DNA of 16,318 nt from Burkholderiales bacterium (GTDB lineage Bacteria > Pseudomonadota > Gammaproteobacteria > Burkholderiales > Burkholderiaceae): the NCBI GenBank assembly GCA_947372535.1, contig CANBUA010000086.1:1-16318 (forward strand). The letters are read 5' to 3'. Of the stretch, positions 1 to 7,628 are shown in pieces. Position 1 is the first letter of the stretch. The number at the start of each line of letters is the position of its first letter. The notes beneath the pieces were generated by a model that worked only from the letters and a program-made list of their open reading frames with translations, had not been told where the DNA came from and searched no databases. Both the position numbers and the translations under genes were made by a program.

Positions 1-419
1 ATCGAGTTGACGATGCCCTTGCCCTGCACGCAGCGCAGGCCCGCCTCGATCACGTCCCACTTGGACGAGTCGATCATGATGGGCACGCGTGCGATCTCGG
101 GCTCGCCGGCGATCAGGTTCAGAAAGCGCACCATGGCCGCCTTGCTGTCTAGCATGGCCTCGTCCATGTTGATATCGATGACCTGGGCGCCGTTTTCCAC
201 CTGCTGGCGCGCCACGGACAGCGCGTCTTCGAAGCGGCCTTCCAGAATCATCCGCGCGAAGGCTTTGGAGCCCGTGACGTTGGTGCGCTCGCCCACGTTG
301 ACGAACAGCGTGCCCGCGCCGATGTGGACCGGCTCCAGGCCTGAGAGGCGCATCGGCGGTGGCGCGGCCTCGGTGGCGGTCTGTTGGTCGGAAAGGCTGG
401 GGCGGGCGGACTCGGTCAT
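1..419 (-). CDS. metH: Methionine synthase, pterin/cobalamin part (split MetH), N-terminal fragment
   Basis: Cobalamin-dependent methionine synthase transfers the methyl group of 5-methyltetrahydrofolate to homocysteine in the cytoplasm. Only about 139 residues are present; the gene runs off the left edge. About 25 residues from the start the protein enters the pterin-binding domain, with [41 protein letters not shown] and [15 protein letters not shown], all hallmarks of the MetH folate-binding barrel. The N-terminal homocysteine-binding module of full-length (about 1,200 residue) MetH is missing, so this is the second half of a split MetH. The ATG at 417-419 is preceded by an in-frame stop 12 bases upstream and lacks an obvious Shine-Dalgarno; Met23 is a possible alternative start. 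The upstream neighbour in the same direction is a patatin gene 34 bases away, not the homocysteine-binding half. Confidence 0.93.
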   Translation of the reverse strand, partial: MTESARPSLSDQQTATEAAPPPMRLSGLEPVHIGAGTLFVNVGERTNVTGSKAFARMILEGRFEDALSVARQQVENGAQVIDINMDEAMLDSKAAMVRFLNLIAGEPEIARVPIMIDSSKWDVIEAGLRCVQGKGIVNS

Positions 420-436
420 CCCGGGATTTTACCGGG
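420..436. other. Small hairpin directly upstream of metH
   Basis: CCCGG (420-424) and CCGGG (432-436) are perfect inverted arms around a 7-base AT-rich loop, ending one base before the metH start codon on the minus strand. It occupies the place where a ribosome-binding site would lie, and no purine-rich Shine-Dalgarno is visible. It might affect translation initiation, or be chance in GC-rich DNA; there is no T-run on the minus strand to make it a terminator. Confidence 0.25.
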
Positions 437-453
437 GACCCTGCCCAGGCGTT

Positions 454-1566
454 TCAACTTTGGTTGAGGAACACACCTTCGATGTCCAGCGAGCTGCGCA
501 CGCCCACATCCGCCTTGTGCGACGTCAACCATGTGCTGGCTGACGCGTAGCCCATGTCGTGGAGCTGCTGCAAGAAGGCCCAGTCCGAGTTGAACTTGCT
601 CGATGCGTTGTAGGGCAGCAGCCCTTCGTCGTCGGAGACCATGTGCATGTTCAGGTTCTTGTAGCGACCGGCATCGATCTTCTGCTCGCTCAAAAGTTGC
701 TTCACGAAAGCGATCGCCCGCAACTCGCCGATCAGGCTCGTGTTGAAGGTGATCTCGCTCAAGCGGTCGATGATGTCCATGCTGCGCGTGGGCGTGTCGG
801 CACGGTGCAGGGCATTGATCTTGATCAGCAGGATGTCCGAGGCGTCGGTGTTGTAGATCAGCGGGTAGAGCGCCGGATTGCCCGTGTAGCCGCCGTCCCA
901 GTATGCTTCGCCATCGATCTCGATGGCCTGGAACACGTAAGGCAGGCAGGCCGAGGCCATCAGCGCGTCGATGCTGAGTTCTTCATCGGCGAACACCTTG
1001 GCCTGGCCGGTGCGCACCGAGGTGGCCGTCACGAACAGGCTGATGCCGCAGTGCGCGCTGCCCTGGCGCAGGGCCTCGATGTCCACGTGACGGTTGAGCA
1101 CGTCCTTGAGCGGGTTGAGGTTCAGGGGGTTGAACTCGTAGGGGCTGAAGGCCCGTGTGAACATGTTCATCCACTGGTAGACCGGGAACTGATCGAAATT
1201 GAACTCAGCCTTGAGCGTGCCGTTGGACTGGATGGACAAGGGCGAGAAGATGGGCCCATGCCGGCTGACGTCCTGCCAGAAATCCCGCAAGGCCTGCTGG
1301 GCCTGAACACGTGCGGCTTTCTCGTCCCCTTGGACGTGGCCTTTCGCGTAACCGCTGAGCATCACCGCACCATTGAGGGCGCCTGCGCTGGTGCCCGACA
1401 TGCCGGCAATGTTCAAGCCATCGTCTTCCAGCAGCCGGTCCAGCACGCCCCACGTGAAGGCGCCGTGCGAGCCACCGCCCTGCAAGGCCAGGTCGACCGG
1501 GGGACGCGAAGGCCTCGTTGTCTTCTTTTTCTGGGGCGTCTTGAACAGCTTGGGCGAGGTACTCAT
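454..1566 (-). CDS. Patatin-like phospholipase family protein
   Basis: A 370-residue predicted lipid acyl hydrolase. The patatin fold is recognisable: the glycine-rich oxyanion-hole loop QGGGSHG (about residues 29-35), the nucleophile elbow G-T-S-A-G with Ser60, and the D-G-G motif with Asp224, giving the Ser-Asp dyad. A basic N-terminal stretch (PQKKKTTRPSRPP) precedes the catalytic domain, and no signal peptide or membrane helix is evident, so a cytoplasmic or membrane-peripheral location is likely. Substrate cannot be read from sequence; family members cleave phospholipids or polyhydroxyalkanoates. The gene is divergent from recA, with 172 bases between the two start codons including the LexA-type box, and lies 34 bases upstream of metH in the same direction. 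The Shine-Dalgarno is weak. A large plus-strand frame across it is a shadow. Confidence 0.9.
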   Translation of the reverse strand: MSTSPKLFKTPQKKKTTRPSRPPVDLALQGGGSHGAFTWGVLDRLLEDDGLNIAGMSGTSAGALNGAVMLSGYAKGHVQGDEKAARVQAQQALRDFWQDVSRHGPIFSPLSIQSNGTLKAEFNFDQFPVYQWMNMFTRAFSPYEFNPLNLNPLKDVLNRHVDIEALRQGSAHCGISLFVTATSVRTGQAKVFADEELSIDALMASACLPYVFQAIEIDGEAYWDGGYTGNPALYPLIYNTDASDILLIKINALHRADTPTRSMDIIDRLSEITFNTSLIGELRAIAFVKQLLSEQKIDAGRYKNLNMHMVSDDEGLLPYNASSKFNSDWAFLQQLHDMGYASASTWLTSHKADVGVRSSLDIEGVFLNQS

Positions 1567-1658
1567 GAACCCAGTCTAGCGCGCATTGCTGCGGTGCAGC
1601 AAAAATATCGGTGTGATCGACCATCGCCCTTCTGGGGGTGGCAAAAATACAGCATGAA

Positions 1659-1678
1659 TACTGTACAAAGATCCAGTC
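1659..1678 (+). promoter_or_regulatory. LexA-type SOS box upstream of recA
   Basis: TACTGTACAAAGATCCAGTC has the layout CTGT-N8-CCAG, one base off the CTGT-N8-ACAG core of the gammaproteobacterial/betaproteobacterial LexA operator, with the flanking TA also conserved. It lies 60-80 bases before the recA start codon and just upstream of a -10-like hexamer, where LexA would block RNA polymerase. SOS control of recA is established for the family; binding here is inferred from the match. Confidence 0.72.
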
Positions 1679-1682
1679 TTTG

Positions 1683-1688
1683 CCATAA
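1683..1688 (+). promoter_or_regulatory. Probable recA -10 element
   Basis: CATAAT matches the sigma-70 -10 hexamer at five of six positions and sits 4 bases after the LexA-type box, an arrangement like that of E. coli recA. No good -35 hexamer lies 16-18 bases upstream (that span falls in the LexA box), so the assignment rests mainly on position. Confidence 0.45.
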
Positions 1689-1738
1689 TGGCGATCATTG
1701 ACATCAGCGGCCCACAGGCTGCATCACGGAGATACCGA

Positions 1739-2800
1739 ATGGAAGCCACCTCGAAGTCCGCCCTGAGCGCCGAAAAAGCCAAAGCCCTGCAAGCGGCGCT
1801 GGCGCAGATTGAAAAACAGTTCGGCAAGGGCTCGATCATGCGTCTGGGCGAGGGTGAGGTGGTCCAAGACATTCAGGTCGTCTCCACCGGCTCCCTGGGC
1901 TTGGACATCGCGCTGGGTGTGGGCGGCCTGCCCCGTGGCCGCGTGGTCGAAATCTATGGCCCTGAATCCTCCGGCAAGACCACCTTGACGCTGCAAGTGG
2001 CGGCCGAGATGCAGAAGCTGGGCGGCGTGTGCGCCTTCATCGATGCCGAACATGCACTTGATGCGCAATATGCGCAGAAGCTGGGCGTGAACCTGCAAGA
2101 CCTGCTGATCTCGCAGCCCGACACGGGTGAGCAGGCGCTTGAAATCGTCGATGCCCTGGTGCGTTCGGGCTCCGTCGATCTGATCATCATCGACTCGGTG
2201 GCGGCGCTCACGCCCAAGGCCGAACTCGAAGGCGAGATGGGCGATTCCCTGCCCGGCCTGCAAGCCCGCCTGATGAGCCAGGCCCTGCGCAAGCTCACAG
2301 CCACGATCAAGAAGACCAACTGCATGGTCATCTTCATCAACCAGATCCGCATGAAGATCGGCGTGATGTTCGGCAGCCCCGAAACCACCACCGGCGGCAA
2401 TGCCTTGAAGTTCTACGCCTCCGTGCGCCTGGACATCCGTCGCGTCGGCTCCATCAAAAAAGGCGATGAGGTCATCGGCAACGAAACCAAGGTCAAGGTC
2501 GTCAAGAACAAGGTCTCGCCCCCGTTCAAGACAGCCGAGTTCGACATCCTCTACGGCGAAGGCATCTCCCGCGAGGGCGAAATCATCGACCTGGGTGTGG
2601 TGGCCAAGGTGGTGGACAAGGCCGGTGCCTGGTACGCCTATGGTGGCGAGAAGATCGGCCAGGGCAAGGACAACGCGCGCGAGTTCCTGCGCGAGAACCC
2701 CGAACTGGCGCATGAGATCGAAAACAAGATCCGCACCTCGCTCGACATCGCCTTGCTGCCTCAGTCGGTGAACGGCGCTGCGGCTTCAGAGACTGAGTGA
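1739..2800 (+). CDS. recA: RecA recombinase
   Basis: RecA forms ATP-dependent filaments on single-stranded DNA, catalyses strand exchange and triggers LexA self-cleavage. The 353-residue product is the usual length and complete: the N-terminal polymerisation helix region ([21 protein letters not shown]), Walker [10 protein letters not shown] at residues 74-82, the hydrophobic Walker B strand ending in [10 protein letters not shown], and the L2 DNA-binding loop around [19 protein letters not shown]. The start at 1739 is chosen because GGAG lies at 1728-1731, 7 bases upstream, and because the protein then begins like other RecAs; an in-frame ATG at 1688 would add 17 atypical residues and has no Shine-Dalgarno. 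It overlaps recX by 4 bases. The LexA-type box upstream suggests DNA-damage induction. Confidence 0.98.
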   Translation: MEATSKSALSAEKAKALQAALAQIEKQFGKGSIMRLGEGEVVQDIQVVSTGSLGLDIALGVGGLPRGRVVEIYGPESSGKTTLTLQVAAEMQKLGGVCAFIDAEHALDAQYAQKLGVNLQDLLISQPDTGEQALEIVDALVRSGSVDLIIIDSVAALTPKAELEGEMGDSLPGLQARLMSQALRKLTATIKKTNCMVIFINQIRMKIGVMFGSPETTTGGNALKFYASVRLDIRRVGSIKKGDEVIGNETKVKVVKNKVSPPFKTAEFDILYGEGISREGEIIDLGVVAKVVDKAGAWYAYGGEKIGQGKDNAREFLRENPELAHEIENKIRTSLDIALLPQSVNGAAASETE

Positions 2801-3264
2801 ACGGGCGGGGTGGCCTCGGCCTGTCCCTGAAGGGGCGGGCGCTGCGCTACCTGGCCGCGCGCGAGCACTCCCGCGTGGAGTTGCTGCGCAAGCTCGGGCC
2901 CCACGCTGAATCACCTGAGCAATTGAACGCCGTGCTCGACGAGCTGGCGCAAAAAGGCTTCCTGTCCGATGAGCGGTTCGCCGAGTCGGTGATCCATCGA
3001 AAGGCGGCACGTTATGGCACGGCGCGGCTCAAGGCCGAGTTGCAGCAGCATCGCCTGCCCGAAGACATCGCCAAGGCAGCCATCGCCAGCTTGCAGGCCA
3101 CGGAGTTGTCGCGGGCCAGGGCCTTGTGGGCGCGGCGCTTTGGTGAGCCGCCCGCCACACCGCAAGAGCGTGCCCGCCAGATGCGCTTCCTGGCAGGCCG
3201 CGGCTTTTCAGGCGATGTGATCCGCCAGGTCCTCAAAGGCGGTGACGAGTCCTTCGAGGATTGA
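2797..3264 (+). CDS. recX: Regulatory protein RecX
   Basis: RecX binds RecA filaments and limits their extension. The 155-residue product has the compact, helix-rich RecX pattern: [23 protein letters not shown] at about 11-33, then [22 protein letters not shown], then [19 protein letters not shown] and a final [22 protein letters not shown], consistent with tandem three-helix modules. It starts with GTG at 2797 inside the recA stop (GTGA overlap), implying translational coupling, which is usual for recA-recX pairs. A little uncertainty remains on the start because a leading NGRGGLGLS stretch is poorly conserved, but no better start codon with a Shine-Dalgarno exists nearby. Confidence 0.94.
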   Translation: MNGRGGLGLSLKGRALRYLAAREHSRVELLRKLGPHAESPEQLNAVLDELAQKGFLSDERFAESVIHRKAARYGTARLKAELQQHRLPEDIAKAAIASLQATELSRARALWARRFGEPPATPQERARQMRFLAGRGFSGDVIRQVLKGGDESFED

Positions 3265-3267
3265 GCC

Positions 3268-3290
3268 CGAGCATCAAGCGACGATGCTCG
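3268..3290 (+). terminator. Hairpin after recX, possible terminator
   Basis: CGAGCATC (3268-3275) and GATGCTCG (3283-3290) form a perfect 8-bp stem with a 7-base loop, 3 bases after the recX stop and in the short gap between two converging genes. There is no T-run on either side, so it is at best a weak or factor-assisted terminator; position makes it plausible for both strands. Confidence 0.4.
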
Positions 3291-3324
3291 CTCCCCAGGC
3301 TCCATTCATCGATCACACCATCGT

Positions 3325-5199
3325 TCACGCCGGCACGAAAAAGGCCGGGCTGTCGGCGGTCCAGTCCGGGGCGCCATTGATGTCGGTGCTAAAGAAAAGC
3401 ACGGTGTTGCCATCGATGTCCTGAGTGCGGAACTGGTAGACCGCGCGCAGACCAGGGCCGTCAGCCGAGTAGGCATGGAAAGCGATGCCGTCGGCCACCC
3501 AGCCCAGGCTGGACAAGTAGGCAGGGTCAGTCGAGTAGTGGTAGCGCTTGCCATTGGCCGGGCCGCTGGTGGGCCCGTAGAACCGATATACCGGCGTCGT
3601 GCCGGCGGCGGGCGCGGCCAGGGCCGAGAACGCACCCCCATCGAGCGTCATGCCGGCTGGCGTTTCCGTACCAATGGTGTAGTAGTGGCCTGCTGGGCCG
3701 CTGGCTGGTTTGGCACTGAACTGGCGCACTTCGGCCGTCTCACTCCAGGCGCTCGATAGCTTGCGGATCACATTGAGCGTGATGGTGCTGATGGGCGTGG
3801 GCGCTTGTCCGGCCAATTCGGGCGCCAGGCCGTAGGTCCAGTCCGTGGTGCCCGCATTGAAAACCGTGCCTTGTTTGCCGCCACGGCTGAACACGCCGAT
3901 CGCGGCATAGCCCGAGCGTTCGCCCGAGAAGCCCAGCGCCTGGGCTTGCGCGTCCCAGTTGCTCGCATCGGCTTGGGCCAGGATGCGCAGCGTGGGCGGC
4001 GTGCCGTCCAGGCCCGTGGGGTAGAAGCAGCCGTCGGTGCCACGGCGGAAATCGGCCGCATCGGTCTCGTAGCCCACATAGGCGCTGCCAAAGCTGACGT
4101 TCTGGGTGAAGTTCAAGCCGGCAAAGGCCCAGTGGCTGGGTTGCTGCACCACGAAAGGCGAGGGCGGGCGAGGCTGGGCATTGGTCCAGGACGCGCCCCG
4201 CAGGAAGCTCAGGCCGGTCGTTGTATTTTCGGGGTTGGCGGGGACGATGTCCTGCCAGTTGATGGTCTCCAACGCGCCATTGGTTTTGTCCAGGCTGGCC
4301 GACTTGTAGCAGACCATGGTCCGGTCCGTGCCGCCAGTGGCATCGAAGCGAACCTGCCACCAGCAGGTGTTGCCGCCCAGGATCGCGGCATTGCCGCCGC
4401 CGGCCACGAAAGCATCCAGGTTCTTGCGCATGGCTGACGACCAATATTCGTCGTGCCCTGCCGTGATGAACAGCTGATAGCCTTTGAGGAGGTTGGTATC
4501 CGCATGCAGGTCGATGCTGGTGCAGTAATCGACCGTGATGCCTTTGGATGCAAGCCACCGAACGAGGTTGGGTGTCCAACCATCGAAGCCGATGTTCCAG
4601 GGGTCGCTGAAGGGGCGGTTGAACGAGACCTGCGATGCGCGCAAGCCCATGCTGGAGTTGTACTCGTACAGGCTCTTGCCGCCGTAGGGGTTGTAGGCCT
4701 GCGCCGTGGTCACGGGGACCTGAACCAGGATCTTGGTGCCGGTCGCGGGCTTGGCGGCTCGCACGACGAAGGGCACGCAGCAGCCGTTGCCATCCGAGCC
4801 GAAGGTGGCCCAATAAACACCCGAAGGCCAAGTCGTCGGGATGCTCAGGCGGTAGGTGCTCGCCCAACGGCAACCCTTGCTGTAGGCATCGCTGGGCACG
4901 ATTCGGTTGTACAGCACGGCGGTGGTGGTGAACATCACGGTGTCTGGCGCGCCCATTCGGGTGATGGTCACGGCGTAGAACTTGCCGATCAGCCAGTTGC
5001 CTTTGGGATCCCGCGCACGGAACTCGATCGTGCCACCTGGCTTGACCGAGGTGGTGTCCGCGTAGGCCTCCAGCGAGCTGGTGCCGGCCTGCGCAGAGGG
5101 CAGCAGCAGCGGCGAGCCCATGCCCACGGAGGCCTGCACAAAACTGCGGCGGCTCACGCCGGCGGGGCGCTTGGGCTCGGAGGAGTCAGACGAGGACAT
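3325..5199 (-). CDS. Tat-exported protein with N,N-dimethylformamidase large-subunit-like domain and C-terminal DUF5648-like module
   Basis: A 624-residue protein of unknown substrate. Residues 1-38 are a twin-arginine signal: SRRSFVQAS at 16-24, a hydrophobic stretch, and an AQA cleavage site near residue 38, so it should be exported folded. The middle part resembles the large (beta) subunit of N,N-dimethylformamidase: AYNPYGG (168-174), then TAGHDEYWS (246-254) followed by a glycine-rich AAILGGNTCWWQ strand. In characterised dimethylformamidase the mononuclear iron is held by two Tyr and a Glu, and the H-D-E here (249-251) plausibly matches the His/Glu of that site; this is from memory of the family. 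The last roughly 95 residues (VYRFYGP, HYSTDPAYLSSLGW, GIAFHAY, VYQFRTQD, FFSTD) resemble the DUF5648 repeat of secreted proteins. No small-subunit gene is nearby, so amidase activity is not assured. It is divergent from the EPS genes. The Shine-Dalgarno is weak. Confidence 0.8.
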   Translation of the reverse strand: MSSSDSSEPKRPAGVSRRSFVQASVGMGSPLLLPSAQAGTSSLEAYADTTSVKPGGTIEFRARDPKGNWLIGKFYAVTITRMGAPDTVMFTTTAVLYNRIVPSDAYSKGCRWASTYRLSIPTTWPSGVYWATFGSDGNGCCVPFVVRAAKPATGTKILVQVPVTTAQAYNPYGGKSLYEYNSSMGLRASQVSFNRPFSDPWNIGFDGWTPNLVRWLASKGITVDYCTSIDLHADTNLLKGYQLFITAGHDEYWSSAMRKNLDAFVAGGGNAAILGGNTCWWQVRFDATGGTDRTMVCYKSASLDKTNGALETINWQDIVPANPENTTTGLSFLRGASWTNAQPRPPSPFVVQQPSHWAFAGLNFTQNVSFGSAYVGYETDAADFRRGTDGCFYPTGLDGTPPTLRILAQADASNWDAQAQALGFSGERSGYAAIGVFSRGGKQGTVFNAGTTDWTYGLAPELAGQAPTPISTITLNVIRKLSSAWSETAEVRQFSAKPASGPAGHYYTIGTETPAGMTLDGGAFSALAAPAAGTTPVYRFYGPTSGPANGKRYHYSTDPAYLSSLGWVADGIAFHAYSADGPGLRAVYQFRTQDIDGNTVLFFSTDINGAPDWTADSPAFFVPA

Positions 5200-5391
5200 G
5201 TCGGCAACCTAGGGTAAGGACTGAGATCCCGAGATCCTAAGGCTTTGCGCCCGATCCCGCTCGCCGCAAGCTCGTTCATTCAAGGGGGGTGCAGCGCCGC
5301 CATGGCTCAGTTGCGGGGTGGCTGTGCCGGGGGGCGCATGCTAGTATTTCCCCTCGGTTCTTGACCCCAATATGACAGGAGATGATGGCTC
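5200..5391. promoter_or_regulatory. Divergent intergenic region between the dimethylformamidase-like gene and the EPS operon
   Basis: These 192 bases must hold promoters for both directions, but no convincing -35/-10 pair is visible on either strand. It contains two GAGATCC copies one base apart (5223-5229 and 5231-5237), a further GATCCC at 5253-5258, and an interrupted inverted repeat GCTTTGCG (5242-5249) / CGCAAGC (5265-5271). These could be a regulator site. A strong AGGAG at 5377-5381 serves the EPS export gene. Confidence 0.35.
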
Positions 5392-6174
5392 ATGGTGCTC
5401 GCGAAAGGAAGTAACTCGAATTCGCGGGTTGAGTCAGGAGCGGTCTCTGTTGTTCGGCTGCTCGGCTGGGCGATGCTGTGGCTGGTGGCCAACGTCATGC
5501 CTGCTGCCTGGGGCCTCAGCCAGGCGGCCGAAAGCGTCGAATCACCCGCAGCCATGGCCGTTCAGCCCTCGGGCTACCGCGTGGGTCGTGGTGATGAACT
5601 GAACTTTCGTTTTTATTACACCCCAGAGCTCAACACGGTCGCATCGGTGCGTGCCGATGGCCGCGTGGCCTTGCCCTTGATCGGTGACATCGAGGTCGCT
5701 GGCTTGAGCGTGCAGGCTTTGGCGGCCAAGGTCGAAGCGGCTTTGGTGGGACGCGTCAAGCGTCCGCAAGTGGTGGTCAATGTGCAGGGTGGCAGCGGCT
5801 CGCAGCGCGTGTTTGTGGGCGGTGAAGTCGGGCACCCTGGTGCGCAGCCCTTGCTGGGGCCTCTGACCGTGCTGCAGGCCGTCATGGCCGCAGAAGGCTT
5901 CAAAGACACGGCCCAGCCAGCCAGCGTGGTGGTCCTGCGTGCCAACGCCAACGGCTCGCAGACCGAGCCCACGCTGCTCAAGGTGGACTTGGCTGGTTTG
6001 ATGAATGGCCAGCCTGGTGCGCGCGATGTGCTGTTGTCGGCGCAGGATGTGGTGATCGTGCCCCGCAGTGGGGTGGCCAACCTCAACCTCTGGATCGATC
6101 AGTACCTGCGGCGTAATCTGCCGATCAACTTCGGCGTCAACTACACGGTCAATCAGAACCGAGGCAACCCATGA
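5392..6174 (+). CDS. Polysaccharide export protein (Wza/GumB-like, Poly_export and SLBB domains)
   Basis: Export component that passes EPS through the periplasm and outer membrane. The 260-residue product has a hydrophobic signal-like segment around residues 20-46, a Poly_export domain from about 61 to 132 (GYRVGRGDELNF, ADGRVALPLIGDIEVAGLSV, RPQVVVNV) and one SLBB-type domain from about 138 to 190 (VFVGGEVGHPGAQPL, TVLQAVMAAEGF). It ends with LWIDQYLRRNLPINFGVNY, a tail common in GumB/EpsE-type proteins. It is shorter than E. coli Wza (379 residues) and has no lipobox cysteine. The ATG at 5392 has AGGAG 10 bases upstream; two nearer ATGs are out of frame. It is the first gene of the EPS run, and its stop overlaps the next start (ATGA). 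Confidence 0.9.
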   Translation: MVLAKGSNSNSRVESGAVSVVRLLGWAMLWLVANVMPAAWGLSQAAESVESPAAMAVQPSGYRVGRGDELNFRFYYTPELNTVASVRADGRVALPLIGDIEVAGLSVQALAAKVEAALVGRVKRPQVVVNVQGGSGSQRVFVGGEVGHPGAQPLLGPLTVLQAVMAAEGFKDTAQPASVVVLRANANGSQTEPTLLKVDLAGLMNGQPGARDVLLSAQDVVIVPRSGVANLNLWIDQYLRRNLPINFGVNYTVNQNRGNP

Positions 6175-7628
6175 ACCGGGATGCGGGCGAGTTGAGCAGC
6201 CTTGGCGCCCAGGTCGAGGCCTTGGCTCCTGCTCAAGCATGGCCAAACCATTGGTCGCAAGTCAGGCAGGATGCGCCCCGCATCGGCTTGGTGTTCGGCC
6301 TGGGGCTGGCGATCACCTGCGTGGTGGCCCTGATGGCCAGCAAGCAGTACACGGCTGAAGCCTCGCTGTTGTTGCGCTTGGGCCGCGAATACATGTACAC
6401 GCCTGAAGTGGGCGATGCCAATGGCCGCACGCCCTTGGCCTACGACCGCGAGCAGACCATTCAGTCAGAAACACGCATCCTGCTCAGCCGCGACGTGCTG
6501 GAAGCCGCGGTGGACCAACTGGGCGTGGCCTACGTCTACCCCAAGCTGGCGCAAGGCGATGCGCCGCCTGACATGAAGCGCGGCCGGGCCGTGCTCATGC
6601 TGGAGAAGGCGCTGGACGCCGAGTTGCTCAAGAACACCAACCTGATGCAGGTACAGCTCAAGCACGCCGATCCGCAAGTGGCGGCGCGCACCTTGGCCGT
6701 TTTGATCGATGCCTATCTGCAAAAGCGGCAGGGCGTGTTCGCAGGCATCGGCATCAAGTCGGCCGAAGCTGAGTTCAAGGCGCAAGAAGGCAAGCTGCAG
6801 GCCGTGGAGGCCAAGCTGAGCAAGTTCAAGCGGGCCCGTGGCTTCGTGGCCTTCACCGAAGAGCAAAGCCTGCTGCTGGCGCAGCGCAGCGCGCTGGAGC
6901 TCAAGCAATCCGATGTCGCCTTGTCACAAGCGCAAGCTGGTGGCCGAGTCACCTCTTTGCGCACGCGCATGCCTGCTGTGCCGGCCGAGGTGACCTTGTC
7001 GAGCGAAACGCAGCGCAGCGATGCGGCCGAAAGCACGCTCAAACTGCTGATGGACCTCAAGCTCAAGGAGCGGGATGTCAGCGCCAAGTTCAACGATACC
7101 GAGCCCATGGTGCAGGACGTCAGGCAGGACATTGCCCTGGCCAATGAGCACCTCAAGCTGTTGCGCTCCGATCCGCCGCGTTTGATCAAGGTGGGCCGCA
7201 ATCCGGTGAGGGATGCGGCCGAGGCCGACCTCGAACACTCGCTGGCCGACCAGAGTCAGGCGAGCGCCGGGCAATCGTCCCTGGCGACGCGCTTGTCCAG
7301 CATCGACAAGCGGCTGGCGCAAATGGCCGACAGCGAACGCGACTGGCACGACCTGGACCGCACCCGTCGCCTGGCCGAAGCCGACTACGAGGCCGCCGCC
7401 AAGCGTCTGCGTGAAGAGCGCATGATGGCCGATTTGGACCGCCAACGTCAGTCGAATGTGACCATGGTGCAAGCCCCCAAGGTGCCGCTTGAAGGGCGTT
7501 CGGCCCGAGCTGCAATTGTGGGCGTGGGCATGGCGCTGAGCCTGGCGGCGGCTTTGCTGACCGCCTTCATCTGTGCCTGGCGGCGTGGCGAAGTCGATGC
7601 GTCGGACGACCGTCGGCGGGTATCATGA
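6171..7628 (+). CDS. Chain-length determinant / GumC-like polysaccharide co-polymerase without kinase domain
   Basis: Inner-membrane co-polymerase that controls EPS chain length and docks the export protein. The 485-residue protein has a first transmembrane helix near residues 38-56, a Wzz-type domain after it (YTAEASLLLRLG, TIQSETRILLSRDVLEAAV), a long periplasmic coiled-coil region of about 250 residues rich in Ala, Leu, Lys and Glu, then a proline-containing QAPKVPLEGRSARAA and a second helix near 447-469, with a short basic-acidic tail. There is no Walker motif or tyrosine-rich C-terminus, so it resembles GumC or the N-terminal part of Wzc rather than a bacterial tyrosine kinase. Start and stop overlap both neighbours by 4 bases (ATGA at each junction), implying translational coupling. 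Confidence 0.88.
   Translation: MNRDAGELSSLGAQVEALAPAQAWPNHWSQVRQDAPRIGLVFGLGLAITCVVALMASKQYTAEASLLLRLGREYMYTPEVGDANGRTPLAYDREQTIQSETRILLSRDVLEAAVDQLGVAYVYPKLAQGDAPPDMKRGRAVLMLEKALDAELLKNTNLMQVQLKHADPQVAARTLAVLIDAYLQKRQGVFAGIGIKSAEAEFKAQEGKLQAVEAKLSKFKRARGFVAFTEEQSLLLAQRSALELKQSDVALSQAQAGGRVTSLRTRMPAVPAEVTLSSETQRSDAAESTLKLLMDLKLKERDVSAKFNDTEPMVQDVRQDIALANEHLKLLRSDPPRLIKVGRNPVRDAAEADLEHSLADQSQASAGQSSLATRLSSIDKRLAQMADSERDWHDLDRTRRLAEADYEAAAKRLREERMMADLDRQRQSNVTMVQAPKVPLEGRSARAAIVGVGMALSLAAALLTAFICAWRRGEVDASDDRRRVS

Noticed and set aside
7..543. Plus-strand frame of 178 residues over the metH start
   Set aside because: It is the complement of clearly conserved MetH coding sequence, shows no family motif, and is a typical high-GC shadow.
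559..1701. Long plus-strand frame (380 residues) opposite the patatin gene
   Set aside because: The minus strand encodes intact patatin motifs; the antisense translation is rich in Val, Gly, Arg, Gln and His with no recognisable domain.
1724..2713. Minus-strand frame (329 residues) opposite recA
   Set aside because: recA is unambiguous on the plus strand; the antisense frame is a codon-bias artefact.
3805..5217. Plus-strand frames opposite the dimethylformamidase-like gene
   Set aside because: The minus-strand protein has a Tat signal and family motifs across its whole length, leaving no room for plus-strand genes.
5311..5347. TTGCGG ... TAGTAT as the EPS operon promoter
   Set aside because: The spacer is 25 bases and both hexamers are poor matches.
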